The notes: generated by a model not told the origin, from the letters alone. A stretch of DNA of 64,000 nt from Pseudoalteromonas sp. MEBiC 03607 (GCF_004792295.1 NZ_SRRY01000001.1:413501-477500), one strand, 5' to 3'; shown: positions 28,401-37,868, numbered from the stretch's first letter. Program-made: numbers and translations.

Positions 28401-28602
28401 TTTCTTGTGGTGATGCACCCGGATAATTCGCCTGCACCTCAATATAGTTAATTTCAACATTCGGGAACATCTGGCGCTGAATGGTGAAATAACTAATGAT
28501 CCCCATGATGATGATAAACACCATCATTAAGTTAGCAGCGACCGAGTTATTAGCAAAATAGGCTATCAGGCCTGACTGCTTTTCTGTGTTTGTATCAGTC
28601 AT
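25465..28602 (-). CDS. RND efflux pump permease (AcrB/HAE1-like)
   Basis: This 1045-residue inner-membrane protein has the 12-segment RND plan with two large periplasmic loops (about 40-335 and 560-870). The proton-relay pair is in GIVVDDAIVIGES of the fourth segment. The length is normal for AcrB-type pumps. The adaptor gene lies 9 bases upstream on the same strand. No outer-membrane channel gene is adjacent, so a TolC-like protein from elsewhere is presumably used. Sequence character is that of the branch found widely in marine Gammaproteobacteria; the substrate is unknown. Confidence 0.93.
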   Translation of the reverse strand: MTDTNTEKQSGLIAYFANNSVAANLMMVFIIIMGIISYFTIQRQMFPNVEINYIEVQANYPGASPQEIEESILIKIEESLKDVTEIKRGVYRSFRNSGRASLEINTDAELTDVLDKVKLRVDSIATFPAGMEPVTISQVEFRQDVIGMTLVGDIPLTELKPVANQIEDELLQLSNVSLVQNDVPLDEIAIEIDPDSLRQYNLTLSDVAGAVRRYSANISAGQLRTDAGIISVRVENQYYSGEEFRQIPVKVGANGAKVLLQDIAVIKDQFIEGERYFKFNGENAVYLSVKATKEQNMIPVADSVKAYIDKKNKELPAGLRLEPLMDMTYYLNARLDMMKTNLIQGAILVAIMLSIFLRFKLALWVMIGLPVCFLGAMMMMPLFGISINIVSLFAFIMVLGIVVDDAIVIGESAYTEIEKKGGGVVNVVNGAKRVATPATFGVLTTIAVFAPFTLSSGPESAFFFGIAVVVILCLIFSLIESKLILPAHIAHTKFPPINPNSWRARFNKRFFKFVNGPYKAFIVRCVEWRWLVLFSFVGLLIMTFGLISSNQVRVVPTPKVPHDFPQIRLEMNENASDIQTINAIREIEAMVVNVDKETEREFGQKLIRDILVFNQGRTEAQLLAPLVDEDLRPYNAFELSRRWREQMPSIAGVKSLQIYDDVNGGGMDGEFGYLLYGPDIDTLNEAGRRFIQLLQQQKGLFDISSTIDPASKEVQLSLKPVAYDLGLDLANIANQVGASFYGGEAQRVIRRGEEVRVMVRYPKLTREAFASLKHAVITTPEGKEVLLGDVVELTEKPGISYIRREGGYRTVYIYGSIDEEAIEPGEVVKQVKETLLPQLKEEYPSVKTELGGSIEEQQAQANEQIMFFIGGMILVYILLAVPLKSYSQPLIVMSVIPFSLTGAIWGHLWFGLDISLMSGFGLIAAAGVVINDSLVMTDFVNQARREGLSTREAVIEAGCARFRAITLTSITTFAGVLPIMFETSLQAKFVIPMAVALGFAVMFATLITLVLVPCLYIVMSDVGNGVLNIFRAGYRVVTRTKPAHN

Positions 28603-28611
28603 AGTGTTACC

Positions 28612-29784
28612 TTAAAGCTTTTCAACCGCTGCAGTTTCTGCATCGCTTGTCATTTCTTTCATACCAGCAATCTTTACTTCCATACCCGCTTGAGGGTACT
28701 CAGGTAAAGTAAGAACAAGCTGGTCATTCACTTCAAGGCCATCACTAATGTAGAAGTACTCACCTTCTTCACGCACTACAGTTACTTTTCGTGGTTCAAG
28801 TTTATTCTCATCATTTACAATCCACACTGTTTGGTTATTTACCAAAGACTGCGGTAAACGATAGATATTTTGTAACATGGCACCCGCAAAGTTAACTTGT
28901 ACATAAGCACCAAATTTAATTGGTTGTACGTCATGCTTTAAACCGTATGGGTCTTCAACACGAACCACTAAGTTGCTCATACGTGTCGCGTTATCTACAA
29001 CGCCTAGATCGCGGTCAATCTCTGCTTCACGAGTAAAGCTGTTTAAGCCTTTATTGATAATGGTCGCTTTAACGCCTTTTAAGCGCTTAGGTAAAAACAC
29101 GCTGTCAAAGCCAGCAATTGGTACGATGATTTCTGCACTTTCAATGTTATTTAGCTCAGCAACCTGGCTACCTACATTTATGTATTGACCGACACCAATT
29201 TCACGGCTGATCACTAACGCATCGTAAGGTGCTCTCACTTCACAACGCGCAAGGTCACGCTCAGCACGTTTAAGTGCTGCTTGCGCTGATTTAACAGCTG
29301 CTTGCGCGCTTAAAACTTGAGGTTTACGTAAGAATAAGTCCGTGCGCTCGCGCTCTGGATAGCGTCTTGCCTCATCCAATGCAACTTTAGCTTGTGCTTG
29401 CTCTTCAATCAGAGCTGCTTGAGCACTTGCTAATGATGCTTCAGCTTGAAGTACAGCGGCTTCGTAGTTGTCTTTCTCGATAGTGAATAACACTTCACCA
29501 CGAGCGACAATTCCACCGGGTACAAAGTTTGGATGCCAACTGGTCACTTCGCCTGCGACTTGCGATGCCAATAATGTACTTTCAAGTGGCTTCACTTCAC
29601 CGTAGCTATTAATAACCACTTGATGATCATCGCTGGCAACAGGTTCAACTTGGACAAGAGGTCGAACATCTACCACTTCCTTGTCTTTTGGTTCTTGGGC
29701 AATAGCATTGATTCCCATAAAGCCAATAATACCGACCGCTAAAGCAACGATTGGCAATATCCATTTTAGTAATCTCGTGCTCAT
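28612..29784 (-). CDS. RND efflux periplasmic adaptor (membrane fusion protein)
   Basis: This 390-residue protein has an N-terminal membrane anchor (about 7-28), a lipoyl-like half (LLASQVAGEVTSWHPNFVPG), an alpha-helical hairpin with Ala-rich repeats (about 120-185), a second lipoyl half (RAPYDALVISREIGVGQ) and beta-barrel domains. It bridges the RND pump to an outer-membrane channel. It is the first gene of the operon with the pump gene 9 bases downstream. Confidence 0.92.
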   Translation of the reverse strand: MSTRLLKWILPIVALAVGIIGFMGINAIAQEPKDKEVVDVRPLVQVEPVASDDHQVVINSYGEVKPLESTLLASQVAGEVTSWHPNFVPGGIVARGEVLFTIEKDNYEAAVLQAEASLASAQAALIEEQAQAKVALDEARRYPERERTDLFLRKPQVLSAQAAVKSAQAALKRAERDLARCEVRAPYDALVISREIGVGQYINVGSQVAELNNIESAEIIVPIAGFDSVFLPKRLKGVKATIINKGLNSFTREAEIDRDLGVVDNATRMSNLVVRVEDPYGLKHDVQPIKFGAYVQVNFAGAMLQNIYRLPQSLVNNQTVWIVNDENKLEPRKVTVVREEGEYFYISDGLEVNDQLVLTLPEYPQAGMEVKIAGMKEMTSDAETAAVEKL

Positions 29785-29852
29785 AACTTACACCTTTAAT
29801 ATTTTAACTGCCCATATCATACCAAAGCTGACAGAAACATTAATGTGACATT

Positions 29853-29875
29853 TGTAAGTAACTGTTACAAAACAG
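29853..29875. promoter_or_regulatory. Overlapping inverted repeats in the divergent promoter region
   Basis: The arms TTGTAA/TTACAA and the overlapping CTGTT/AACAG form dyads about 70-90 bases upstream of the adaptor gene. A further perfect palindrome TTGTTAACAA lies about 100 bases on, towards the metalloprotease gene. These could be repressor sites for the pump operon; no regulator gene is adjacent. Confidence 0.3.
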
Positions 29876-30047
29876 GCAAAATTGGCAACAAATTTAAAAA
29901 ACGCCAATTAAGAACAATTTGTTACAAACAAAAGTAAAATAATATCAAAGAATTACAAAGCACCCCTTACACTTGTTAACAAATAACCTTTTATCATGGG
30001 TTTATTTCATTAAACTGATTTGAGAAATAATTAAAGGAACAATTAGA

Positions 30048-32558
30048 ATGAAAATAACAAATATTGCTTTGGCATTAAGCCTAGCGCTTGCCATGAATGG
30101 CCATGCTATTGCAGCTAAAAAAGAAGAAAAAAAGCCAGAAACACTTGCCGAAATGATCAAAGATAAAAGTGAATATGCTGGTATCTTTACTCTCTACCAA
30201 GATGACAAGACCGGTAATAACCTAATGGTTATAGACCAATCTCAGCTTGATACACCCTTTGTATACTTTGCCCACACAGTTGAAGGTGTTACAGATGCGG
30301 GTCATTTCAGAGGGGCATACCGTGAAACAAAATTAATTGAATTTCGTAAATATTTTGACCGTATTGATATTGTAAGTAAAACTCCTCGCTACAAATTTGA
30401 CGAAAACTCAGCGCTTGCTCGCGCTGCCGATGCCAACATAAGCGAAGCTGTACTTGCTAGTATTAAAATTGAAAAAGAAGAAAACGGCAAAATAGCATTT
30501 AACGTTGATAAGCTTTTTTTAAGTGAAGCACTGCATAAGGTATCACCTTGGGTAAATCCAAAAGATAAAGATGCTAGCAAACGCTTTAAACTTGGAAAAT
30601 TAGACGACAAAAAATCACGCATCACCACGCAACGCCCTTACCCAAATAATCTCGATGTTGTTGTTGATTACGTGTTTACTAATGCCGAGCCAAAAGTACG
30701 TGGCTCAAGTGCAGTAAGCGATCCACGTAATGTATCAATTAAAGTACAACACTCATTTGTCGCACTGCCAAGCAACAACTATCAACCACGTTTAGATGAT
30801 GCACGAATTGGTTATTTCACCAATCAATTCGATAATATGACATCTGCAGACTGGGCACCGTATGAAGATGTAATCAAGCGCTGGGACCTACAGAAGAAAG
30901 ACCCATCAGCCGCACTTTCTGAACCAGTTAAACCAATTACTTGGTGGATTGAAAATACTACGCCAGTTGAGTGGCGAGATACTATTCGTGATGCAGTATT
31001 AGCTTGGAACAGCTCATTTGAAAAAGCAGGCTTTAAAAATGCTATCGAAGTAAAAATACAACCTGATGACGCTGATTGGGATGCTGGCGATATTAACTAC
31101 AATGTATTGCGCTGGACTGCATCACCACGCCCTCCATTTGGCGGTTATGGCCCTGCTCTTGCGAACCCATTAACCGGTGAGATCTTAGGCTCTGACATCA
31201 TGTTAGAGTATGTTTTCATGAAAAACCGCTGGATGTACGACACCTTATACACGCAAGGTGCAGCAACACTTCAAAGCAGCCCAAGCACCTCAGAACTGCA
31301 TTGTTCACTGGGTCACAGTATTCAAGAAAACATGATACTTGCTAAAGGCTTAGGCACAGGTGCAAGCATTGAAGACAAAGAAATTTTACGCCAAGGCTTA
31401 ACTCAACTGGTGTTACACGAAGTAGGTCATACCCTTGGCCTTAACCACAATATGAAATCGTCAATTTTGTGGGATGAAAAAGAAGTTCACGATAAAAGTA
31501 AAACCCAAGGTATCGTAACTGGCTCGGTGATGGATTATGCACCAGCAAACATTGCCCCTATTGGCATGCAGCAAGGTGATATATTCCAAACAAAACCTGG
31601 CCCTTATGACGACTGGGCGATTGAATACGGCTATAGCCCAGCTTTAGCTGATAAAGATGCCGAACAACAGCGCCTTGAAAAAATTCTCGCTCGTTCATCT
31701 GAGCACGCTTTAGCTTTTGGTAATGATGCTGATGACATGCGTGCTCCTGGGCGTCATATCGACCCTCGTGTGATGATTGGCGATATGTCATCTAACCCTG
31801 CCGCTTATGCTGATGATCGTATGGAGCTTATCAATAAGCTGTTTACTGAGCTTAAAGACAAAGCCACTGTTGATGGTGAGTCATACCAACAACTTGTTAC
31901 CTCAGCCAACATTTTATTTAGAAGCTACCGCACACAAGCTGGCGTAGTATCTCGTCAAATTGGTGGTGTTTATGTAGAGCGAAATGTGGTGGGCGATGAC
32001 AAAAATGGCGCACCATTTACGCCAGTGCCACTTGAGCGTCAGCAACATGCAATGCAAATTTTAGCTGACAAAGTGTTCTCACCAAATGTGCTTGCTAGCA
32101 TGCAGCCGCTTTATAACTACCTGCTACAACAACGTCGTGGTTTTAACCATTATGGTAAAAACGAAGACCCTAAACCACATGGCATGATTTTAGGCATGCA
32201 AAAGCTGGTACTTGCTCAGTTATTACACCCGGCTGTCATGCTGCGTATTTCAGATAGCGCTATGTATGGCAACGAGTATTCACTTAACCAATTTATGAAT
32301 GACTTAACAGCAAGCATTTTTGTAGACAGCAAAAAAGCAAATACCTTAAGTCACAATCTACAAGTTGAATATGTGAATCAGCTAATCGCGATTGCTGGTT
32401 TAGGTAAAGCGAGTAAGCACGACAATCTAGCCAAAGCGGCTGCGCTTTATCAGTTAAATCAAATTGCTGATATGAGCGTGCCATGGGGTGCAGACACCGC
32501 AGCTAAAGCACATAAGCAATATATCGATCGCTTAATTAGTAAAGCCCTCGAAGCATAA
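30048..32558 (+). CDS. Secreted zinc metalloprotease (DUF5117/DUF4953 type)
   Basis: This 836-residue protein has a signal peptide (about 1-23), a long N-terminal DUF5117-type beta-rich region and a metzincin-like catalytic site HEVGHTLGLNH (H457, E458, H461, H467). It matches the large periplasmic zinc-dependent metalloproteases common in Bacteroidetes and Alteromonadales. Substrates are not known. It has its own ribosome binding site (AAAGGAAC) and a strong terminator, so it is monocistronic. Confidence 0.9.
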   Translation: MKITNIALALSLALAMNGHAIAAKKEEKKPETLAEMIKDKSEYAGIFTLYQDDKTGNNLMVIDQSQLDTPFVYFAHTVEGVTDAGHFRGAYRETKLIEFRKYFDRIDIVSKTPRYKFDENSALARAADANISEAVLASIKIEKEENGKIAFNVDKLFLSEALHKVSPWVNPKDKDASKRFKLGKLDDKKSRITTQRPYPNNLDVVVDYVFTNAEPKVRGSSAVSDPRNVSIKVQHSFVALPSNNYQPRLDDARIGYFTNQFDNMTSADWAPYEDVIKRWDLQKKDPSAALSEPVKPITWWIENTTPVEWRDTIRDAVLAWNSSFEKAGFKNAIEVKIQPDDADWDAGDINYNVLRWTASPRPPFGGYGPALANPLTGEILGSDIMLEYVFMKNRWMYDTLYTQGAATLQSSPSTSELHCSLGHSIQENMILAKGLGTGASIEDKEILRQGLTQLVLHEVGHTLGLNHNMKSSILWDEKEVHDKSKTQGIVTGSVMDYAPANIAPIGMQQGDIFQTKPGPYDDWAIEYGYSPALADKDAEQQRLEKILARSSEHALAFGNDADDMRAPGRHIDPRVMIGDMSSNPAAYADDRMELINKLFTELKDKATVDGESYQQLVTSANILFRSYRTQAGVVSRQIGGVYVERNVVGDDKNGAPFTPVPLERQQHAMQILADKVFSPNVLASMQPLYNYLLQQRRGFNHYGKNEDPKPHGMILGMQKLVLAQLLHPAVMLRISDSAMYGNEYSLNQFMNDLTASIFVDSKKANTLSHNLQVEYVNQLIAIAGLGKASKHDNLAKAAALYQLNQIADMSVPWGADTAAKAHKQYIDRLISKALEA

Positions 32559-32572
32559 GCAAAGCAACACAA

Positions 32573-32598
32573 AAAAGGCTGCCAATTGGCAGCCTTTT
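32573..32598. terminator. Bidirectional terminator
   Basis: A perfect palindrome centred on CCAATTGG, with arms AAAAGGCTGCC and GGCAGCCTTTT, lies between the metalloprotease gene and the convergent PQ-loop gene. Confidence 0.9.
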
Positions 32599-32611
32599 GT
32601 TTTTACATAAT

Positions 32612-33226
32612 TTAAGCCATTGCCGGGCGTGATTTATAATACTGAATACATCCTAGTTGTGCGGCATTAGTCAGTAATATCATTACAAAGGTCAGTATGT
32701 GAGACACGCTCGGTGTCGCCATAGCGAGCTCGGCAGCGAGGCCGCAGCTTCCAGCAACAAATTGCAGGCTAAAGTAGCGGGCGCTTAAATTACTAATATC
32801 ACCACTTTTGATGGTTTTATAAGTCTGCGGCATAACACGAATAGAGCTCATGACTAACCCCACATAGGTTAGCCAATTGAGTACTGTTGCAGTTTCAAGA
32901 GATGGGCTAAGTAATAAAGAAAAAGGGATCATCGACAGCAATAGCAATCCAACCAATTGTAACCGCTGCGCACGAGCTGCGTTATAGCGAGCAAAGTAGT
33001 AAAGGATCAGTGCGCTTAGCGTACCAGTAACAATAAATGGTAGTGCCATATAAAAGCGCTGAAAGAACAGATTATAAGTAATGAAATACACGCTTTGCGC
33101 AACACCAAAGCTCATCATTAATAACGAAACGCCCGACACACTGCGATTTTTACGGATTTTATTTAAAAGCGGATAAAAGCTAAACGCCAAAATAAAGCAT
33201 GAAATAACCGGCAAAAAATGCGCCAA
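32612..33226 (-). CDS. PQ-loop / SWEET-like membrane protein
   Basis: This 204-residue protein has about seven membrane segments and two PQ-loop-like repeats: FYPLLNKIRKNRSVSGVS (about 17-34) and MPQTYKTIKSGDISNLS (about 132-148). PQ-loop proteins include small-molecule carriers such as SemiSWEET sugar transporters, but the substrate cannot be read from sequence. The gene is single, with no operon partner. Confidence 0.75.
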   Translation of the reverse strand: MAHFLPVISCFILAFSFYPLLNKIRKNRSVSGVSLLMMSFGVAQSVYFITYNLFFQRFYMALPFIVTGTLSALILYYFARYNAARAQRLQLVGLLLLSMIPFSLLLSPSLETATVLNWLTYVGLVMSSIRVMPQTYKTIKSGDISNLSARYFSLQFVAGSCGLAAELAMATPSVSHILTFVMILLTNAAQLGCIQYYKSRPAMA

Positions 33227-33498
33227 AATAGACCTCTCTCGTTACAATTTAGTTAATAAGTTAGCAATTTATAAATTAGCCATAAAAACAAAGTAAACCA
33301 TTGTTTTTTATGCATTTTAAAAGAGCGCGGCATTGTAATGAGAGAACGCTAGAATGCAATAAAGAATAAAAAACAAACAACCGCTTGCTGGCAAGATATC
33401 CATACAGGGTGTTTACAATCAATGACACTTTTTAAGCAGCTTGAATAGTTATGGCAATATGGGTACATTGAACAAAGAGTGCTCAGCAGGAGAAAGCA

Positions 33499-34638
33499 AT
33501 GAAATCAGTTATATATGCATTAGTGTTAAGTGCTTTTTTGGTTGGCTGTAAAAGCACTAAACAACAACTTGCTGCGCCGCCTAGTGTCGCAAGCTTGATG
33601 GCCGCCGAGAAATTTCAACAAGTAGAATTACCTGATCCCGCGTTATTTACTTTACCTGCTGATGAACAAAAACGTTTCCTTGATTATTTCACGCAGCGCC
33701 AAGGTGACTACTTAAGAGACGATGAAATTCTTTATCACTACCTAGAAAATAAACTCACTAACTTTAACTATTATAGTGCCACCCTTAGTGCGCAAGAGGC
33801 ATTACGTAGGCAGCAAGGTAATTGTATTAGTCTCGCCATTTTAACCCAAGCTTATGCTCAGCTTGCTGGGCTTAAAACAGGCTTTCAGGCGGTGTCGAGT
33901 GAACCGGTTTACAGTAAACAAAGCAACATAGTGTATGTATCGGGCCATTTTCGAACAAAAGTTTACGCACCACTAAATGAGGACGAGCATTACTTAGTAA
34001 AACCAGGCACTGTCATCGATTACTTTCCAGCGCGTGGTAGCTTTTACTCAGGCCGTGCCGATTTAAAAGACTTAATTAGCCGTTATTATAGTAACTTAGC
34101 AAGCGAGGCCTTGGCTAAAAAGCAATTCAATTTAAGTTACAGCTACATTTTAAAAGCTAACGAATACACACCACATGCACCCTCACTTTATAATTTAGCC
34201 GCAGTTTTACATCGCCAATCGGGTGATTTAGCGGGCGCAAAGCGAATTTACCAAACAGCTATACACTATGACCTTGATGATACTAATTTACTGCACAACT
34301 ACGCAGTACTCGCCAAGCAACTTAATGATCCTGAACTAGTTGAGCAAATCAACTCACAACTGGCTTTGCTTGAGCAAGATCCGTTTGAATTGATAGCAAC
34401 CGCGATTAACGCTCGCAACAATGGTAAATATTACAAAGCAAAGCAACAGATTGAAAATGCTATTGCGTTAGCCCCGTACTTATCTGAACCCTATATTGAA
34501 TTAGCAATTATTAGTTATCAGCAAGGCAATAAACAACGCAGTAAAGAGTGGCTAGAAAAAGCCATAGAGATAGAAAATAAAGACGAAAAACTGGCGCTTT
34601 ATCACGCCAAGCTTTTCGCTTTATCTGAAAAACACTAA
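33499..34638 (+). CDS. TPR lipoprotein with transglutaminase-like N-terminal domain
   Basis: This 379-residue protein has a lipobox ending in FLVGC (C17). The N-terminal half (about 80-200) has a transglutaminase/papain-like arrangement, with Cys in QQGNCISLAIL and His in YVSGHFRTKVY. At least three TPR-like helical pairs follow (about 205-375). An AGGAGAA site precedes the ATG. TPR lipoproteins usually act as scaffolds in the envelope. The stop lies one base from that of the convergent gene. Enzymatic activity is unproven. Confidence 0.75.
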   Translation: MKSVIYALVLSAFLVGCKSTKQQLAAPPSVASLMAAEKFQQVELPDPALFTLPADEQKRFLDYFTQRQGDYLRDDEILYHYLENKLTNFNYYSATLSAQEALRRQQGNCISLAILTQAYAQLAGLKTGFQAVSSEPVYSKQSNIVYVSGHFRTKVYAPLNEDEHYLVKPGTVIDYFPARGSFYSGRADLKDLISRYYSNLASEALAKKQFNLSYSYILKANEYTPHAPSLYNLAAVLHRQSGDLAGAKRIYQTAIHYDLDDTNLLHNYAVLAKQLNDPELVEQINSQLALLEQDPFELIATAINARNNGKYYKAKQQIENAIALAPYLSEPYIELAIISYQQGNKQRSKEWLEKAIEIENKDEKLALYHAKLFALSEKH

Positions 34639-34639
34639 G

Positions 34640-37462
34640 TTATAACGAGTAATAAAAACTTAGCCATGCTCGTAAATCATTTTCAAAGTCGTCGCCTTCT
34701 ACTCGGGCGACGCCAAAGTCAATATTTACATCATTCAAGCCCGCAGGCCCCATACCAAAACTAAAATCTCCCTGCCATTTGAGCCCGTAACTTTGCGCAT
34801 AGACTCGGTTATCAACCTGATGCTGTTGGTAGTAAAGCCAAGGCAGTGAATCTTTGTAACTTATGCCCCCGCCATAACCTTTATAGCGCTCACCTAGCTG
34901 GCTAATAAACGGCAGTTCTGGAGCAACAATAAAGCCACTTTGCGTTTGTTGATTAATTAAATTTGACTTATAACCACCTAAAGCAAGTGCGCTGTCATCG
35001 CGATATTGCTGAGCGAAATTAACATAAACAGGAATATCAAAGGCATAACCGCTTAATACGGTGGCAAAGTTATAGCCCTGCCAATTGTTTGAGTCAGTAT
35101 CACCGGACAACCACTGGGCACTCACAGACTGAGCAAAACCATAACGCTGCCTATCATGTTGCCATTTTTGTTCAAGTCCAACTGTTAACCATTGATCATC
35201 CCCTTCACTAAAATCACTGTAGTTATAGCTTAGGCTCGGTGTGATACTAAGTTGTTGAAACTGCATTGGGTAACTCATGGCAAAATGTGCCCCAGTGTTA
35301 CTTAAGTCCAGCGACGTTTGAGAATGGTATTGCCTTACTGTTTCAAGGTCGTAATCAAATAACAACGCTTTAAATTTTAAATCAAATTTCGAGTACTTAA
35401 CCGCCGCGAATACCCCTTCCAATGCTTTATCATGTAAATCAGCACTATAGCCTGCTTGTAAATCAAGCTGCTTTAAAAAGTCACTACTTTTAACCCCAAG
35501 GGTAAGAAGTGAAGATGAAGCTGAATAATATTGAGATGCCAGCGAAAAAGTCGGCTTTTGCTGCCATACATCATAATTGGCTGGCTCAGTTGGGCTTTGC
35601 GGGTAGATTTTTGCCTCAGGTAATACTTCGCTCGTTACATCTCCTCGCGGCGGAGCTGCGCTTTTAGCAAACTCAACAACCTCTAATCCGTGTGGTTGCT
35701 CAGCAAAATGCTTAATGTTCGGGCCTTCAGCAGTGATCGATAAATACAAAAGTTCACCATTGTTCATTGCCATTGGGTGTGCGACAGCTTCTTGTCCTTG
35801 TGTTAATTGGCTTAGTGAATTACTTTGAAGATCATAATGATACAAATCGAGAGCTTTATTTTTACCCGCTACAAAATAAAGTCCTTTGCCATCAGCTTGC
35901 CAGTTGGGCTGTGACACATACTGATAGCCTTCAGGCATAGGCACGGCATGTGACTGCTGACCATCCAAGTCTTGTATATACAACTGCCAATTAGCATTCA
36001 ATGTCGCTTTTAAATAAGCAAGCTGAGTTTTATTAGGGCTTAATAATGGATAGTCATAAACCGTTTCTAGGCTTTTCTCAAATAAAGGTGTTGCGACACC
36101 CGTATTGAGATCAAAACGCACCAGCTCCGAAAAGCCATGCTTAGCTTGCTCAGCGTAAACCGTTTGTCCGTTATCACTAATTGTAAAACGGCGCAGCCCT
36201 GCATGATGCGTCAATGCACTGACCTCTCCGGTCTCGATATCATAACGGTATAAGTCAGAAATACCCTGAATTGCGCCTTTAGCAACGGTTGTTGTGGCGG
36301 TGAAGAATAGGGTATTTTCGTCTAACCACTGTGGGTTTTTTATGCCCTGTCTATTAATTTGATGAAGCACATGTTTTTGTTTACGTTTAAAAACACGCGG
36401 TGCTTTATCAGCAATATCAGCAGGGTCATCATCGAGTAGCGCTTGCTGTTCTTTCGCAAAGTCATCTGCTGCCTGTTGATTATCATCAGTGCTATAAATA
36501 ACTAAACGCGTTTCGTCATCTTTGTTTCGCTCAACAATAGCAAGTTTACTGTTATCTAAACTTAAAACAGGGTTCGAGGCGTATAAATCAAGTTCTAACC
36601 AAAGCTTACTTGTAAGTGCTTGCTCACTTACTTCTTTAGCCATAGCTTTGTAGGTATATTCGGCAATAAAACGACGATAGAGTCGTTCTGGTGAGTCGCC
36701 AAATACGCCGCTAAAAGCCTCATCAAAATCACGCGATTTAACCGCTTGCATGCGCGTCCAAACTGCATCAAGAGTTTGCGCGGAATAGTTCTCTTCAAGC
36801 CATGCAAGAAAGCGAGACCCCATTAAATACGCCATAGAACCAGCTAAAAAGCCCCCTTCGGTGCTGCTTAGCTGACTATACCGAGGCAGCGCACCTTGTT
36901 GTGCAAATTCAACCAGTATCGCCTCTGAAAGATTATCGTATAGACGCCCGCGACCAGTCATTTTCGACTCAAGTAAGGTTGCATACCCTTCGGCGGTCCA
37001 GCGCGGCATTTCACCATCAACTAAATCGTAAATATCCCAACTATTGCGAATAGCTTGGCGTAAATCGCTTCGTGTAGGCTGAGCAAGGTGCACTAAATGA
37101 ATATATTCGTGCAAAATCAATAGTTGCTGCCAACCATCAGTATTAGAAATCACGGTGTCAGATTGCGGTGGTGTAGTAAACAAGGCCATTAAAGGCTTGT
37201 TTGTCACCGGTAGAGCAAAGCCATTCGAGGCGTTGAATGGGTCGAAAACCAACACATCGACGACTTCATCAAGGGCACGGTTTTGCTGTTTTAATACCTT
37301 ATCGCGGACAATTTCAAGTTCGGTTGCCGCGGAGCGGGCCCATTGCTGGTTCTGCGTACTAAAATGCACGTTAAAGTGTTCGGTATGAATAGTTTGCCAA
37401 GTCTCTTGACTTGAAGCATGGCCAGCGGCAAGTAGCGCCACCGTTAATAGGGCTTTTTTCAT
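34640..37462 (-). CDS. Envelope metallopeptidase-like / TolB-propeller / outer-membrane barrel protein
   Basis: This 940-residue protein has a signal peptide (about 1-18). A gluzincin-like domain follows, with HEYIH (118-122) and a downstream glutamate E158 in RWTAEGYATLLES. A TolB/WD40-like propeller occupies about 275-600. The C-terminal third (about 640-940) consists of alternating amphipathic strands ending in an aromatic-rich terminus, as in an outer-membrane barrel. The zinc-site residues are intact. The ATG at 37462 is used because the preceding codon is GTG and AAGGA is well placed. I do not know a characterised relative. Confidence 0.72.
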   Translation of the reverse strand: MKKALLTVALLAAGHASSQETWQTIHTEHFNVHFSTQNQQWARSAATELEIVRDKVLKQQNRALDEVVDVLVFDPFNASNGFALPVTNKPLMALFTTPPQSDTVISNTDGWQQLLILHEYIHLVHLAQPTRSDLRQAIRNSWDIYDLVDGEMPRWTAEGYATLLESKMTGRGRLYDNLSEAILVEFAQQGALPRYSQLSSTEGGFLAGSMAYLMGSRFLAWLEENYSAQTLDAVWTRMQAVKSRDFDEAFSGVFGDSPERLYRRFIAEYTYKAMAKEVSEQALTSKLWLELDLYASNPVLSLDNSKLAIVERNKDDETRLVIYSTDDNQQAADDFAKEQQALLDDDPADIADKAPRVFKRKQKHVLHQINRQGIKNPQWLDENTLFFTATTTVAKGAIQGISDLYRYDIETGEVSALTHHAGLRRFTISDNGQTVYAEQAKHGFSELVRFDLNTGVATPLFEKSLETVYDYPLLSPNKTQLAYLKATLNANWQLYIQDLDGQQSHAVPMPEGYQYVSQPNWQADGKGLYFVAGKNKALDLYHYDLQSNSLSQLTQGQEAVAHPMAMNNGELLYLSITAEGPNIKHFAEQPHGLEVVEFAKSAAPPRGDVTSEVLPEAKIYPQSPTEPANYDVWQQKPTFSLASQYYSASSSLLTLGVKSSDFLKQLDLQAGYSADLHDKALEGVFAAVKYSKFDLKFKALLFDYDLETVRQYHSQTSLDLSNTGAHFAMSYPMQFQQLSITPSLSYNYSDFSEGDDQWLTVGLEQKWQHDRQRYGFAQSVSAQWLSGDTDSNNWQGYNFATVLSGYAFDIPVYVNFAQQYRDDSALALGGYKSNLINQQTQSGFIVAPELPFISQLGERYKGYGGGISYKDSLPWLYYQQHQVDNRVYAQSYGLKWQGDFSFGMGPAGLNDVNIDFGVARVEGDDFENDLRAWLSFYYSL

Positions 37463-37547
37463 CACAATCCTTGATTAGCAAGTTGCTTAGTTCAAGGATT
37501 AGTATGCGTACATTTTTTCAGTGATTGTAGTAAAAAAATGTAAGAAA

Positions 37548-37790
37548 TTAATCTATTTTAATTGGCCTAACTAAACCGAGCAGTTGATAGATTATAAAAA
37601 TAGTCGCAGCAAACATTAAACTACTTCTTAGCGCACCTAAGCCAGCCAGCATCATGGTCATTGTTAACAACAAAGCGATGCCTGTCACAGCAAAACTAAC
37701 ACACAACCCGGTGCACTCTTTTTTAGAATGAACAAAGTACAATAAAGCGACAACACCGAAGATAGCTAGAGTAGGTAAAAAATAAATCAT
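37548..37790 (-). CDS. Small membrane protein, possibly Fur-regulated
   Basis: This 80-residue protein has three hydrophobic stretches (about 2-20, 30-50 and 55-72) and a CTGLC motif between the first two. The family is not recognised. A Fur box lies 58-76 bases upstream of the start codon on the same strand, pointing to iron control. The next gene downstream, the metallopeptidase/propeller gene, begins 85 bases later and may or may not be co-transcribed. Confidence 0.6.
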   Translation of the reverse strand: MIYFLPTLAIFGVVALLYFVHSKKECTGLCVSFAVTGIALLLTMTMMLAGLGALRSSLMFAATIFIIYQLLGLVRPIKID

Positions 37791-37847
37791 TATGAGCCCA
37801 GTTACTTAACACTGCGCTATCATACCTAAAATCAACACAAAAATAAA

Positions 37848-37866
37848 GTTATTGAGAATTATTTTC
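37848..37866 (-). promoter_or_regulatory. Fur box upstream of small membrane protein gene
   Basis: The core TTGAGAATTATTTTC matches about 14 of 19 positions of the Fur consensus over the full site. It shares GAGAATTATTTTCA with the Fur box at 13534. It overlaps the 3' end of the upstream ydbT-like gene (stop at 37869). Confidence 0.55.
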
Positions 37867-37868
37867 AT

